From Dugong dugon (lineage: Eukaryota > Chordata > Mammalia > Sirenia > Dugongidae), in contig CM057466.1 in the NCBI GenBank assembly GCA_030035585.1, forward strand, positions 113,400,182-113,464,181: DNA of 64,000 nucleotides. Reading direction: 5' to 3'. Below the pieces are notes generated by a model. It was not told the DNA's origin, searched no databases, and saw nothing but the letters and a program-made list of their open reading frames with translations. Positions 48,271 through 60,096 of this stretch are shown here, one piece after another (within the stretch, counting starts at the first letter, position 1; every line of letters starts with the position of its first letter). The translations under genes were made by a program, and so were the position numbers.

Positions 48271-49279
48271 CTTCTGGTATTTAACAGTTTTAGGGCATAG
48301 AAAATGGTCAAGAACTCCCAGGATGGGTCAGAATACTTTGATATCTTTGTTCAGTTTTGGTAGCCCATAAAACAAAACAGCAGAGTAGTCTCACTCATAC
48401 ATGTTTAATCTGCACCATAGCCTATAGCTTCTCAGTGGGTTTGCATTATTCCAGAAATGCATAAAAGTTTCTAAAAGTCAGAGTCAGGTTAAAAACCTAT
48501 TTAGTGGTGCTAGAAATATTCTTCATGCTTAAGAGTTATCCTCAGATTACCAATTTTTGTCAAGTCACCATAAGTCAAGTTAAAAACATACAGGTTTCTT
48601 GGCTTTGTTAAGTTTATATATCTTTAGTTAAACCAGAGTTCTGATTCTCCAGAATTTTTCCAGGGTTAAAATGGGATATGCTGTGCTCGTTGGCTTCACA
48701 GATGTCTGCACATTAGATAAATATAGTGGCAATGGATCATCCTCTGGGCTGAGCTGAGACACAGGAGGCAGTGCCTCATGAGTAAAACGGGGGAGTCAGC
48801 AGGAGGACAAGGTTTTAGAGGAAAGGACTGAGATGTAACCTGAACTTTTAGGGAAAGGCAGGAAAAACAGTGTCTGTTAAGAGGTACCTAGTGATCATGG
48901 TTGTAGAGAAGTTAATGGTGCAGCTGAGGAGGGAGAGAAGGTGAGGCTGTGGACCATCTTGGCCAAGGGCTAATGTTCCTGGCAGGAGGAGGACCACCAC
49001 GGAGAACAGCCCAAGACTGATGTGGTGCTGATGGCAGACAGCTCCCTCTTAAAGTTCCAGGGCACTATTGAGTAATCCAGACATTTTGCACCTGAGTTTG
49101 TCCTGAGATGCATAAATAGTCCAATGATCAAGTCATATTTATTAGACGTTCAGCTGAAAAGAATTCTTCATTTAAAGTATGTAAAACAAAAAAAATAAAA
49201 AATAATACATGGGAGAAATGTGCTGCTTAGTTCAGTCAGATATACGAAAGCAAATAGGCAGCTCCTGTTCAAAAGCAGG

Positions 49280-49466
49280 ATGAGAAGGCAGGAAGGAACA
49301 GGAACTGTTTGAATGGACACAGGAAACCCGGGGTGGAAAGGGGTAGTGTGCTGTCACATTGTGGGGATTGCAGCTAATGTCACAAAACAATATGTGTATA
49401 AACTCATGGATATGAAATTAACTTGAGCTGTAAACTTTCACCTAAAGCACAATTAAAAAACAAAAA
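49280..49466 (+). mobile_element. L1 3' tail, plus strand
   Basis: 'gctaatgtcacaaaacaata' and 'gtaaactttcacctaaagca' then an A-rich end at about 49455-49466. Corresponds to the last module of the 3' UTR at 15258-15394. Confidence 0.7.
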
Positions 49467-50051
49467 GGGAGGGGCAGGATTTCTCAGGATAACAGCAAAA
49501 ATAAATAGATAAAGTATGTGAAACCTGAATTATATAAGCTAGTAATCTTGCTATTTGCAGCTATCCCTTTAATAAAATGTCTATGAAGGCATTGACGTTT
49601 TCAGAACAGAGGTCATGTTACAATTATTTCTGCTTGGAGTGCATTGTAGTACCTAGTGTACTGTGATAAATCCTATAATAAATCATGTTTGCCTAAATTT
49701 TGGACATAGTTATGTCAGCTCCATGTTAACAAATGCCCATGTAGAAAGTAAGTGTTGAAATCCTTTTAAAACTTTACTGTTAGAATCAAGAGGAGCAATT
49801 GTAACAATATAGATATTCCTTATGTTGAAAAAATACCTAAGTTACAATAATTTTATAAATATTTTCTGGTAGGTTCTCTTTAAACAGTCATTTCCTAACA
49901 CAATTAAACTAGCATTTAGTTGCAACATTGGCATCTATACTTTTAGCTCTTCAGAATTTTTCGTCTACTGGGTAAAGCAGACACCTTTTGAAATTTCAGT
50001 TTTTAAGTAGCATTGACAGTGAATAATTCCTGCTTTTCTTTTGATTTATAG

Positions 50052-50193
50052 GTCTTATCCAGCCCATTCCAAGAAACCAGTTTTTTCAAAGTTATTTTAA
50101 TAATAATTTTGTAAATGAAGCAGATAGACCATACAAGTGTTTTTACTGTCATCGAGCATATAAAAAATCTTGCCACCTTAAACAGCACATCAG
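50052..50193 (+). CDS. ZNF236: ZNF236 exon 11 of window: linker and most of finger 14
   Basis: 142 nt, acceptor TTTATAG, donor AG|GTAAGG in phase 2. Starts G-L-I-Q-P-I-P and an aromatic/Asn-rich stretch ([10 protein letters not shown]), then finger 14 (C-F-Y-C-H-R-A-Y) with helix residues K,C,H,Q and Tyr in place of the core Phe. The intron cuts inside the finger between Arg and Ser of H-I-R-S-H, so both exons are needed for the zinc site. Confidence 0.96.
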
Positions 50194-50306
50194 GTAAGGT
50201 GACAGAGGTAGGATTCAGTGTCATTTCAGTGATTTAGTGGTCTAGCAACTTCTGGAAGTGTACAGGATTGTAGTGTTAGCTTTTGGTGTGTAAAGTGTCT
50301 CATTTG

Positions 50307-50319
50307 ACCCCCCCCCCCC
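50307..50319. repeat. C homopolymer
   Basis: Run of about 11 C in the 661-bp intron between exons 11 and 12; a similar C-run is at 43466-43478. Confidence 0.9.
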
Positions 50320-50589
50320 AAATTTATTGATCATTGATGTTTTCATTCCCTAGTGCCTTGTCTGAAATATTTTACCAGGAAATTGCCACTAATTTTTTTT
50401 TTTTTTAACACCCCCTACTATATCTCAGCATTTGCAATTTTCAGGAAATATCAAAGAGCTGTTTGGTTTATTTCATTAGAATTATGTTCTTAACAGTTTT
50501 TAAAGTGTTTTCATGACAGTTTAGGTTAATTCCTAGTGCTGTAGCAACAGCAAGAAGAAATTAGAAACTTGATCGTGGGCGAGACAATA

Positions 50590-50740
50590 TAATGTCCTGA
50601 ACCAAGTGTAGAACTTAGAAGACTTAGGTTCTGATTTTGTCTCATTTATATGCTGTGTGACTTTAAGCAAGTGTCTTAATTCTTCTGGTCCCAGTCTTCT
50701 CATTTGTAAGATGTGGAAAGCTGTGTCTTTGCTGTTTAGC
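50590..50740 (+). repeat. MIR SINE remnant
   Basis: 'gctgtgtgactttaagcaag' and 'cagtcttctcatttgtaaga' are the MIR core, 115 bp upstream of exon 12. Confidence 0.7.
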
Positions 50741-50854
50741 TTAAAAAAATGGGACGATCAAGTGAAATAATAAATGAGAGTGCATTCTAAATTATAAGCA
50801 CTATGAAATTCTAAGGAAGCATTGTTCATTCAGTAAACTTTGTATTCCTTTTAG

Positions 50855-51115
50855 ATCGCATACAGGTGAAAAGCCTTTTAAATGCTCTCAGTGTGGAAGA
50901 GGGTTTGTGTCTGCTGGTGTGCTGAAGGCACACATCCGCACACATACGGGACTAAAGTCGTTCAAGTGTCTAATATGCAATGGTGCATTCACCACCGGTG
51001 GCAGCCTCCGCCGGCACATGGGCATCCACAACAACCTCCGGCCCTATATGTGCCCCTACTGCCAGAAAACATTCAAGACCTCCCTCAACTGCAAAAAGCA
51101 CATGAAAACCCATAG
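50855..51115 (+). CDS. ZNF236: ZNF236 exon 12 of window: end of finger 14, fingers 15-17
   Basis: 261 nt, acceptor CCTTTTAG, donor AG|GTAGGT in phase 2. It supplies the last His of finger 14 and a TGEKP linker, then finger 15 (C-S-Q-C, helix S,G,V,A), finger 16 (C-L-I-C, helix T,G,S,R) and finger 17 (C-P-Y-C, helix T,L,N,K; Cys at helix position 4). Linkers after 15 and 16 are G-L-K-S-F and N-N-L-R-P-Y. The four-finger block 14-17 is closely paralogous to 18-21. Confidence 0.97.
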
Positions 51116-51270
51116 GTAGGTACAGTGCTGATTGTTGCTTTTATATTATTATAATTCCCAAGTGAGGGTGGGTAGGTTTTAAAAAAATAATTATCTTTGC
51201 ACCCTATATGTTATTTCTAGCTTAGGGGGTGCATGGGCTAAAGAAATTTTTGTAGTAGTGTCCAATGATC

Positions 51271-51468
51271 GGGTGCCCTGGTGGCTCAGTGATTAAGCGT
51301 TTGGCTGCTAGCCAAAAGGTCAACAGTTCAAACCCACCAACTGCTCTGCAGGAGAAAGATCTTCTTCCATAAAGATTACAGCCTTGAAAAGCCTGTGGGG
51401 AAGTTGTGCTCTGTCCTACAGGGTCCCTATGAATTGGATTCAACTCAACAGCAATGGTTTACGGGTTT
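51271..51468 (+). repeat. AfroSINE, plus strand
   Basis: 'gggtgccctggtggctcagt' to 'ggattcaactcaacagcaat'. Lies 155 bp after exon 12. Confidence 0.92.
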
Positions 51469-53020
51469 AAGGGTCTATTGAGAGCCTTGGACCAAAACAT
51501 TAGCATTTTTATTCTTAATATAATATTGAATAATCTATCTTGGGCTAAATGTTTTGCAAGCTCTCTTTTAAAGATGATAGTGATTAGATGAAGTGCTAAA
51601 TCCAGTATGTTTAGTATAATTAGGTAATGAAGATTTCAAGAGGAAGTCTTAGTCAACTCTGTGATTTTGAGGTGTGTCATTTTGGTACCCGAATAGTAAT
51701 TATTCTGTGTTGTTGTTTACAGAGAACATGTTGTTTTAGGCATTGCATAACTCCGTCACTAAAATCTATGTTCTGTTTTTACTTATTGGGGGTGGTCTCA
51801 TCTCCAAATGGAGGTGAGCACAGAGCTCAGCAGAAATGTGTTTCCCACTATATCTGGACTCCAAGAATGGAGTTCTTTACTTGCGCTGTCAAAAAGCCTC
51901 GATGAGGGGACTCTAAAAGTCAGGGTGACCATGCATCCCAAGGAGGACATTTAATCTTCTGCCCTGGAGCCTTTATTGGGCAGTATTTACCCAGATGTGT
52001 CTGCCAGGATGTTGCCTACAAAACAAAACTCCACATATTGGAATAAGCAAACTCTGATAAATATATATATATATATATTTAGTATTATTTGTCTGGATGC
52101 CTAGGCCCACTTGACAAACTTAACAGCTTTTATTTCGGTGCAGTTGGCTACTTAGCTGGCAAGTTTAACTGCCTCTTGAGCCCATCCAGGGAGTATGGTG
52201 TCAGTGGAGCAGTATAGTGCACTCTTGCCAGTTACGTATTCAGCTGCACTTTACTGCATTTTATGGAGGGAGTTACGTGCTGTGCATGTGATTGGGAACT
52301 GAGGAGTCATGAGTGTGTAAATACTAAGGCCGCTAGCTAGTGTTCGTGTCCACTGTGGTGGGATGACATGTCCCCATCCATCTGAGAGCTGCACATGCTA
52401 AAGTTATAGGACTTGGGTCCTGAACCTTGTGCAGTGGCATTTTAAATCATATTTTCTCTGTCAGGAAGCTGGTCCTTTTCAGCATGCTTTTTATAGTAGT
52501 GTTGGGAGTAAAGGCTTTAAGACCCTTATTTATGGATCTGTCGGCCAATGGTGTAATTACTGGGAAAGTGAGTTAGCTGTTTGCATGGGGCCGGCTGTGC
52601 TAAGTGGAAGTATTGTATTACCTTGTGGTTGTCAGAGATTACACTGAGGAACATGTGCTTTCCATTATTTTAGGAGTTTACTGTATGACTTGGAGGTGTT
52701 GATCTGGAGATTGGTACGTCTGTGATATTGCAGAGATAGGATATTTCTCTTTTTATAATCTGCATGCAAGGAGAGGAGTAGACCCAATAGTCCATCCCTT
52801 TGTTTGAAGTGTTGGGAGTTCCCAAACTACTATATACATTTATCTCAAAAATAGGTGTGGAAGGTTACTACAGTAAAGTCCATTCATTAAAACAAAGAAG
52901 GAACAACAATAAACAACAGAGCACAAGACACCACTGGTTACCATGCATGGTGCATTTCCTCCTATCTTGATGGAATAGTGGAGAAGACAGATATATAAAC
53001 ATGATTGAGTTTACTGCATG

Positions 53021-53187
53021 TTGTTGTTGTTGTTGTTATTAGGTGCCGTCAAGTCAGTTCCAACTCATAGCGACCCTATAGGACAGTAGAACCTTCCCAT
53101 AGGGTTTCCAAGGAGCAGCTGCTGGATTTAAACTGCCGACCTTTAGGTTAGCAGCTGAGCTCTTAACCGCTATGCCACCAGGGCTCC
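53021..53187 (-). repeat. AfroSINE, minus strand, with (TTG)n tail
   Basis: A TTG repeat at 53021-53037 on the tail side, then 'aggtgccgtcaagtcagttc' to 'tatgccaccagggctcc'. The same TTG/CAA tail type is hinted at near 200-210 by the first copy. Confidence 0.92.
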
Positions 53188-53415
53188 TAGAGTTACTGTG
53201 TAGTAATGGTTATAATAAAGGTGTAATGTACAGTGAAATCTGTAAGAGCCAGAACTCAACAGGATTGCATTGTTTTTCCATGTCTCGCAAGTTTTCTGCC
53301 TTTGACACGGTCTGGTCTTACCACATTTCTACCTTTCCTTTTAGTGGAAAATATTTGCGTTTTCCTTCTTTGACAGGTTTCTGCCTTATACAGGTTCTGG
53401 CTTTTGCAAGTTTTA

Positions 53416-53763
53416 CTGAACACCTACTCCCTACTAATCAACTATCTTGTTATCTGACATTTTGCATTTACGACAATAGTACAAATTCTACTATCTGACT
53501 ATTTTGCATGTTAACGATGTACGTCTGGCAGTAACAAATGCTGAGGTGGGAGGTGAAAGTAACACTGGCTGTGATGGTTAAGGTTATGTGTCAGCTTGGC
53601 TGGGCCATGATTCTCAGTGGTTTGGAAGTTATGTAATGATGTAGTCATCCTCCATTTTGTGATCTGATGTGGTCATCCTCCATTTTCGCATAACACAGAT
53701 TTTTCACATAATGACTTGGTCTTTGGAACCTAACCATGTACATAAGTGAGGAGTGGGTGTATT
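53416..53763. mobile_element. MITE copy 2
   Basis: Same element and orientation as 9632-9994: shared 'gactattttgca', 'aacgatgta', 'tggttaaggttatgtgtca' and 'gtggtcatcctccattttc'. Right end 'cataagtgaggagtgggtgt'; the left terminus is degraded. Confidence 0.75.
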
Positions 53764-54662
53764 TTCTAATTCTTTGCTATTTTGTGTGACATTTTTATTC
53801 TCTCTTCATCAATAGAAGTAGTTGAGAATGGACTATTTTTTGATATAAGAAAATGAAAAGGAAAGATTTTGTTTGGAACTAAGAAAGAAATTCTGAGTAG
53901 AACAGAACATAAGATGGAGCTTGTGTGAATCTGACCGTGGAGACCTGTATCTCAGGTCATCGATTGTCTTAGATAGTATATGTGTTACCCAGCTGGTTAG
54001 TCAGATAATTGCTGGAGGTGTTTTTTAAAGTTCTTTGTTTCATTCACTGCATTTATTGTTCATTTTTCTCTCTGAAAGAGATATGATTGGCCTTGATGAA
54101 TATATACTGGATTTGTTTTGTATAACGTCATGATTTTGCAGGAAATCAGAACAGCCCTGTGCCTTGTACTGTATGTTTGTAACATGATTGACCACTGGCC
54201 ACATACAATGTCTGTGGCCCTTGACCGAGAGATAGTGGACTGTGAGACTGTGCCTCCCCTGCACCCCGTCCACTTTAGCTTATCCCACGTAAACCCACCT
54301 GCAAATGTGCTGCCTCACATCATACATTTCTTTTTCTTAATACCTTAGCTCCTTGCAGAATTTGAGTTGGGAGAGTTTTATTTTTAAACATGTGGCATTT
54401 TTCTTACTTTTAAAACTTTTGAAGATCCTGGTGTGCGTTGTCCTTCACCCTCTCTGCTTTCATGCCCCTGTAGCTGGGAGAGCCCTGGAAGGCGAGGAGG
54501 CTTGAGAGCATTTAGTTTTCAAAGGTATTGCCACTGTGGCTCTGAAATGAAGTGGTTTAAGGACAAACAAGTTATTTAACAAAAAGTGACGTTCACAGCA
54601 GGATGGTGTTCGGGTAGCTGTGGGCAGCATCTAGATCTCATGAATCCTCATTGATTTTAAAG

Positions 54663-54916
54663 GTATGAACTTGCTCAGCAGCTCCAACAGCACCAGCAGG
54701 CCGCCTCCATCGATGACAGCACTGTAGACCAGCAAGGCATCCACGTGTCTACCCAGATGCAGGTGGAGATCGAGAGCAATGCGCTACCACAGACGGCCGA
54801 GGCAGTTGCCACAAATCCCGAAGCCATCCTGGAACTGGAGCCGCAGCACGTCGTGGGCACGGAAGAGGCCACACTCAGCCAGCCGCTGGCAGACCAGCCT
54901 TTGGAAGCAGATGAAG
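54663..54916 (+). CDS. ZNF236: ZNF236 exon 13 of window: Gln/Glu-rich linker
   Basis: 254 nt, acceptor TTTTAAAG, donor GAAG|GTAAAC. It completes Arg and reads [14 protein letters not shown], then an acidic segment with several Gln-x-x-Glu patterns. No finger. The N-terminal part could be a short amphipathic or coiled-coil helix following finger 17 (inference). Confidence 0.94.
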
Positions 54917-55630
54917 GTAAACATGTCAGGATCTTTCAGTTTGAGAAGCATTGCACGCAAAATTATGCGGCCCTTCTCACTCCCTCCAACCCATATTGGT
55001 GTCTCTCATCTCTGACTTTTTAAGTCACCATTTGTGCTATGCATGGATGTGTGTGGGAGTGTGTGCATGTGTGTGTAATACCGCATGCTATATATTGTCC
55101 CATATCACTCTTTAGAATTTTTACTCTTCAATGTTATTTGTTTTTTGAGCACAAGGTTTTTTTTTGGAACCACAAAGTAATCTAACTTCTTGGTAGGAAA
55201 ATTTGAATGTATTTGAAAACTTAGGACTACAGTAAATACTACTTCCCATACTTTGATGTAGGTTCTTTTACTTTTTCCTTTGCAAGTGTGCAGGCAGGGG
55301 TCTGTGTGTGAGTGTGTGTATGTTATATGTATAGAATCATAGAGACAGGATCTTTCTATCCATACTGTTTTGTAACCGGCTTTTGCTCTGTTATATATAG
55401 AGAATAGTCTTCCTTTTCAGCAAATACGTATCTTTATGGTCATTCTGTTACAGTTGGTGCAGGTCTGTCAGCTCTCGGTCACCACTGTGGAGCAGGATTA
55501 GGCTCCTGGTCCTGAATGTAAAGCAGTGCATTGCTTCCTTCATCATAAAGTCTTGCTATGAAAAAAGTGCCAGCTGAGCTGTCTCTCAGTGTGCTTGGTG
55601 GCACCAGTGGTTTGCATCCACACAGATGTG

Positions 55631-56121
55631 GTCTTGTGCAGGCCTGCTGAGGGGCCTTCTGGTCTCGTGCAGGCCTGCTGAGGGGCCTTCTGGTCTCGTG
55701 CAGGCCTGCTGAGGGGCCTTCTGGTCTCGTGCAGGCCTGCTGACGGGCCTTCTGGTCTCGTGCAGGCCTGCTGAGGGGCCTTCTGGTCTTGTGCAGGCCT
55801 GCTGAGGGGCCTTCTGGTCTCGTGCAGGCCTGCTGAGGGGCCTTCTGGTCTCGTGCAGGCCTGCTGACGGGCCTTCTGGTCTCGTGCAGGCCTGCTGAGG
55901 GGCCTTCTGGTCTCGTGCAGGCCTGCTGAGGGGCCTTCTGGTCTCGTGCAGGCCTGCTGACGGGCCTTCTGGTCTCGTGCAGGCCTGCTGACGGGCCTTC
56001 TGGTCTCGTGCAGGCCTGCTGACGGGCCTTCTGGTCTCGTGCAGGCCTGCTGACGGGCCTTCTGGTCTCGTGCAGGCCTGCTGACGGGCCTTCTGGTCTT
56101 GTGCAAGCCTGCTGATGGGCA
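55631..56121. repeat. 31-bp minisatellite, 15 full units plus a decayed one
   Basis: Units start GTCTCGTGCAGGCCTGCTGA and end GGGGCCTTCTG or CGGGCCTTCTG. 465 bp (55631-56095) is exactly 15 units with no indel. Variants: units 1 and 6 begin GTCTTG; the variable base after GCTGA is G in units 1,2,3,5,6,7,9,10 and C in units 4,8,11-15. A partial, decayed unit follows at 56096. GC-rich and about 97% uniform, so recently expanded and probably polymorphic in copy number. Confidence 0.97.
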
Positions 56122-56383
56122 GTTTGCTGACCGACCTCTTGCCCTGTGTTATGGATATTCCAACATTTATTCAACTAGTTTATGGGAAAAGCTTTATACT
56201 TCTTATTCCCTCTGTTGCCTAGAACAGTGCACACAAAAAAAGGTTTAAATAGTCAGTGAAAACAATTCCATTTTAGAATGATACTTACAGAGGAATGTCT
56301 AATCTTTAGGATAAACTGTAAAGACTTTTCACTGATGCTCTGGAAATAAATGATAAATCTTTAACCATGTGACATATACATAT

Positions 56384-56645
56384 ACAGGCAATCCTCAGTA
56401 CTTGTGGATTGTATATTTGTGGATTCCATGTTCCATATTTGCTAAAGTTTATTTGTTACCCCCAAACCTCTGCTCACAGTGCTTTCTTGGTCATTTGGGA
56501 ACGTGCGCATGGGCCAAGCAGTGTCCGTGCTGGGGTCCAGCAAGGCTGGTGTGTTGGCTCGCCCAGTGTTCACAGGGCTTCACAGGACGTAACACCCATA
56601 AATGAGGAGAACTCACTGTGTTTAAATTGTGCCTATATACTGTCC
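56384..56645. repeat. DNA-transposon-like remnant
   Basis: 'atacaggcaatcctcagtac' and 'tgtggattccatgttccata' resemble the start of a Tigger/mariner-type mammalian element; the right end near 'gcctatatactgtc' is a weak inverted match. Confidence 0.4.
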
Positions 56646-56732
56646 TTTCAGAAAAAAGAGGCTTGTTTTAGAAAACCCACTAAACCTGAAATAGCTTCCA
56701 AGTTAACGAGTCTCCTTTTCTTTCATCTTCAG

Positions 56733-56834
56733 ATAGGTTTGTGACCCCTCAGCATCCTCTACAAGGGCACATCGACCAGTTTGAACAGCAGACTCCTGCA
56801 CCACAGACCTTCGAGCCAGCAGCCTTGTCACAAG
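56733..56834 (+). CDS. ZNF236: ZNF236 exon 14 of window: linker
   Basis: 102 nt, the shortest exon seen, acceptor CATCTTCAG, donor CAAG|GTCAGT (a less usual GTC donor). It completes Asp, then R-F-V-T-P-Q-H-P; rich in Gln, Pro and Glu. Entered and left in phase 1, so skipping it would keep the frame; it is a plausible cassette exon by structure alone. Confidence 0.9.
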
Positions 56835-58821
56835 GTCAGTGGGCAGGTCATAGATGGACTTGAGCCTCAGGTGCTTCTTGTAAGGACTTACTGAAGTGTA
56901 CAGTTTCAAACCAAATAGCTTTTTGTGTGTATTGTGTAACTTTTTTTATTGCTATATATACTATTTTGTCATCTGTTCAGATTTTCTGGAAAGGGACTTG
57001 AACAACCATTTCTACCCAAGAAAAGGTGATTGGGTATACATTGGGACTTGGTGGTACCTGGGAGCTTGTGGCTGCCCTGTAACCTGTGTGGTGAGGGTGT
57101 GTTCAGCACACACTCCTGCCTGGTATCCAATGACCTGAGAGCCTGTGGGTGAAGGTGGCTTCTAGTGCTAAATCAGAGAGTAGGCGCATCGGATCCCTTT
57201 AGACATTTTTACTTACAAAACCAACTTTTTTGTTTATCTCTTTAACATTTTTTGTGGAACTCATACTTTCTCACTTATTTCAGGCTTTACAGTGACTGAC
57301 ACATACAATCAGCAGACTCAGTTTCCCCCTGTCCAACAATTACAAGACTCCAGCACGCTGGAATCTCAAGCCCTTTCTACCAGTTTCCATCAGCAGAACC
57401 TGCTCCAGGTCCCCAGCTCAGATACAATCAGTGTGGTGAGTATTTACACAAAGCATGCTGCTCACACTATTCTATGTTTTACTGAAGTCATTTAAAATGT
57501 GTTTACTGAGAAGGGCCGGCTAACATCTTGTAGTTTTAAGGTTGTTATATCAACTGTAAAAACTTAAATGTTTAGCACATGCAGCTGTTTTTCCTTAAAT
57601 CTGTTTCTTGCTGTTGTTTAACTTACAGATTTCATTATCATAATGTGGCTTTCCCTCTTGGTTAAAAACCAAGGACAGTATAGTGTTGTATAATACAATC
57701 TGAAGGATATTATATTACTTTAGGTACAAAAGCCTAAACATTTTTAAGTATGGAATCTTCAAAGATGTATGCTAGCATGAAAATATAATGAATTTAACAT
57801 GTTAAAAATTAATATTTAAATACATCATAAAAATTTATTCTGTAGTCAAGTTGGAGTCATTGAAGTTTTTGTTTTGTTTTGTTTTTTCAGTTTTGAAAAT
57901 TTTTATTTTTATTTTTTAAATTTTTCAGTAGTGATGAAAATGACTGGCCAGTCAATTGCTACCTATTTTTAGAAGCCACTGCTGGTAGCTCTGTCAAAAA
58001 TCCTACATTGAGAAGTTCAGAGCATTTTTTCAGAGCTCAGAAAACTGCATAATTGGCAGTAGTTGATGACTGTGGGTAGTGGAGAGCATGCTGCTTAGTA
58101 GTAGTAGCTTGTCCTTAATCTCAGAGCCCCCTGAGAAAAGCTGTGTAAACCTAGTGATGCTGTCACAGCTCTGCAGAGCTTACCTGTCACGTGTCAGGGT
58201 TACTGAGTGTGGTTGTGGGAGTCAGCAGACAACTGGAAACAGCTGCCACATAGGGGAGCTCTGTGTGTCATCTCATCCTGTGGCTGTCCCGTGTACCTCA
58301 GTGGCCAGCTGCCCCTGTCCAGGGGGTGCACTGGCCAGATTTGTGTTCAGTGCTTGCGGTGACGTGTGGCTCGCCATGCCCATGTCTGGAAGGGTGAGGT
58401 CAGTGTCAGCACTGTCTCTAAGCAAGATGCTGTTCCTAGATGGAGAACGTGTTCCATCCATCTGGTGGTTTCTGTGGTGAGAGAGGAGATGTCACATATT
58501 CAGAGAGCAGGACCGTTCTTCGCTGTCAATGAGAGTAGAGCAGATGAAAGAGTAGCCTCTTAAGATCGTTATTGATCGATTATTCTTCGTAGTAAAGTAG
58601 CTTAATAAAAAATAAAATGAAAATGGGTGTTTCATAAAATCTGTAGAGATGATGTTTCTTATTGCTCTGGCACCAGGGCTTGCAATGGACTGGTTAGGCT
58701 TCTCTTTTAGATTTGCACCCGTGGACGTTCTTATCCTTAGATTTTAGTTGTTCTTGTCTTTAATTTTTATTTACTCATAGATATTCAAGTAGTCTGCTTT
58801 GTACTTCTGTCACAATTTTAG
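56835..58821 (+). other. Introns 14 and 15 of window (flanking exon 15)
   Basis: 56835-57283 and 57436-58821. No interspersed repeat that I can name; a TTTTG run at about 57870-57887. Open frames at 58079-58563 lack domain features. Confidence 0.5.
57284..57435 (+). CDS. ZNF236: ZNF236 exon 15 of window: linker
   Basis: 152 nt, acceptor CTTATTTCAG, donor GTG|GTGAGT in phase 0. Completes Gly, then [10 protein letters not shown]; Gln- and Ser-rich, low complexity, no finger. The preceding intron is only 449 bp, the shortest here. Confidence 0.93.
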
Positions 58822-58925
58822 ACAACTCGTTTGATCCAGGAGTCACCCCAAGAAGAGCTGGACGTGCAGACGCAGAGGCCCCAGTTCCTAGAGGATGGCG
58901 AGGATCACAGCCGTCGCACCTACAG
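58822..58925 (+). CDS. ZNF236: ZNF236 exon 16 of window: acidic linker
   Basis: 104 nt, acceptor CAATTTTAG, donor AG|GTGGGG in phase 2, a weak donor. Starts T-T-R-L-I-Q-E-S, continues acidic (E-E-L-D and L-E-D-G-E-D) and ends S-R-R-T-Y with a split Arg codon that finishes next to the first zinc Cys of finger 18. Confidence 0.93.
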
Positions 58926-58979
58926 GTGGGGGCGAGGTGGGGGGCGTGGCAGGGGCCCTGCGCTGCTCCCCAGGCTGTG

Positions 58980-59130
58980 CAGCGCGGTTCTCAACAAGCT
59001 CTGTGAAGTAGGCTCCGTTGTTATCCTCATTCCACACACAGGGAATCTGAGATGAAAGAGACCAATATGCTCATATTTACACCTAATAAGTAACAGGGCC
59101 AAGGTTTGAATGCTGCCATCTTCCTTCAGC
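58980..59130 (-). repeat. MIR SINE remnant
   Basis: 'gttatcctcattccacacac', 'ggaatctgagatgaaagaga' and 'aagtaacagggccaaggttt' match MIR in antisense order. Confidence 0.6.
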
Positions 59131-60096
59131 CTACACATCTGAACTACTCTGCTGTGGCTTCCTGCCGCCGCTGCATGTCATTTTAATCATGCTTTCAGAA
59201 ATAACTTACCTTATGCCTTTAGTCCTTTATATAGTAACAACCTGTGTGCCAGGTACAACATGATTGCCGAGTAAATTTTGTTTTTCCGTCTCTCCATCTA
59301 TCCATCCATCTACCCCCTCACTCATCTCCATCCATCCATCCAAGAGTATGTACTGAGCACCATCCGTGCACCGTGTAGTGTTCCAGACACTTGGGGTGCA
59401 CTGGTGAGCAAGACAGAGAGCCCTGCCCTCACTCACACCTTAGCACAACAGCTACAATGCATAAAATGAGTGCATTTCAATAAAATTAAATACGAGTGTG
59501 TGTGTAATTAAGTAAGATGGGTCTTATCTTTTATAGAGACAGTCTATTTAATAATAAAAATTTAAATAAACTAATAGAACAACAAAAATTTAACAATTAA
59601 ATGAATGACTGTGTTAATAATTAATCATTTTAACAGATTAATAGACAATCTATTTTCATAGTTTTATTATTTGCTTCCAGCACCTTTTAAATATTTACTT
59701 TGGGATTTTACCTTGGTATTTTTGAATGGGATTAATCTAATGCTTTCCCATGATTCCTTTGTGACCTCTGCCCCGGCATTACTTGCACCATTCATCCATG
59801 CATCCATTCATTCACATTTACTCAAGACCGGTGATGAGTGCAGGCAGAGCAGGGATCAGTGCATAGTGCACTGGGGAAGGGCAGATGTTTCATGAGCAGA
59901 GCCTGGTCCTTGCCGGGAGAGTGATGGAGGTGGGGCCAGGAAGGGAGGCTGGGCCAGGTCTCAGAGGTCCTGTTGGTCAGACTTCTCTGTGAAGAACAGG
60001 TCGTTTCTGCACTGTGCTACCAGGGCAATTCTGTTGGTGGTAGCTGAGTAATAGAAGTGGCTACTTTGAAAGTGTTCCTTCCTTATTAACCTATTA

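Larger units (their letters stand above)
46483..50051 (+). other. Intron 10 of window
   Basis: 3.6 kb. 46483-47130 and 48280-49270 show no repeat that I can name. 47140-48270 is an L1 ORF2 remnant and 49280-49466 an L1 tail. No AfroSINE seen. Confidence 0.55.
51116..54662 (+). other. Intron 12 of window (3.5 kb)
   Basis: AfroSINEs at 51271 (+) and 53021 (-), an (AT)n run at about 52062-52078 and a MITE at 53416. 51469-53005 and 53764-54662 show no exon or named repeat. Confidence 0.6.
54917..56732 (+). other. Intron 13 of window, with minisatellite
   Basis: Contains a TG-rich patch (55045-55075), an old L1 tail in minus orientation at about 55130-55450, the 31-bp minisatellite (55631-56121) and a Tigger/mariner-like DNA repeat at about 56384-56640. 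Confidence 0.6.

Noticed and set aside
55631..56121. CRISPR-like array
   Set aside because: The repeats are directly adjacent with no spacers, and the sequence is mammalian.
55479..56174. Long minus-strand open frame of 231 codons with a repeating Arg/Pro/Ala pattern
   Set aside because: It is the 31-bp minisatellite read without stops; the second minus frame (55543-56106) is just as open, which shows there is no coding selection.
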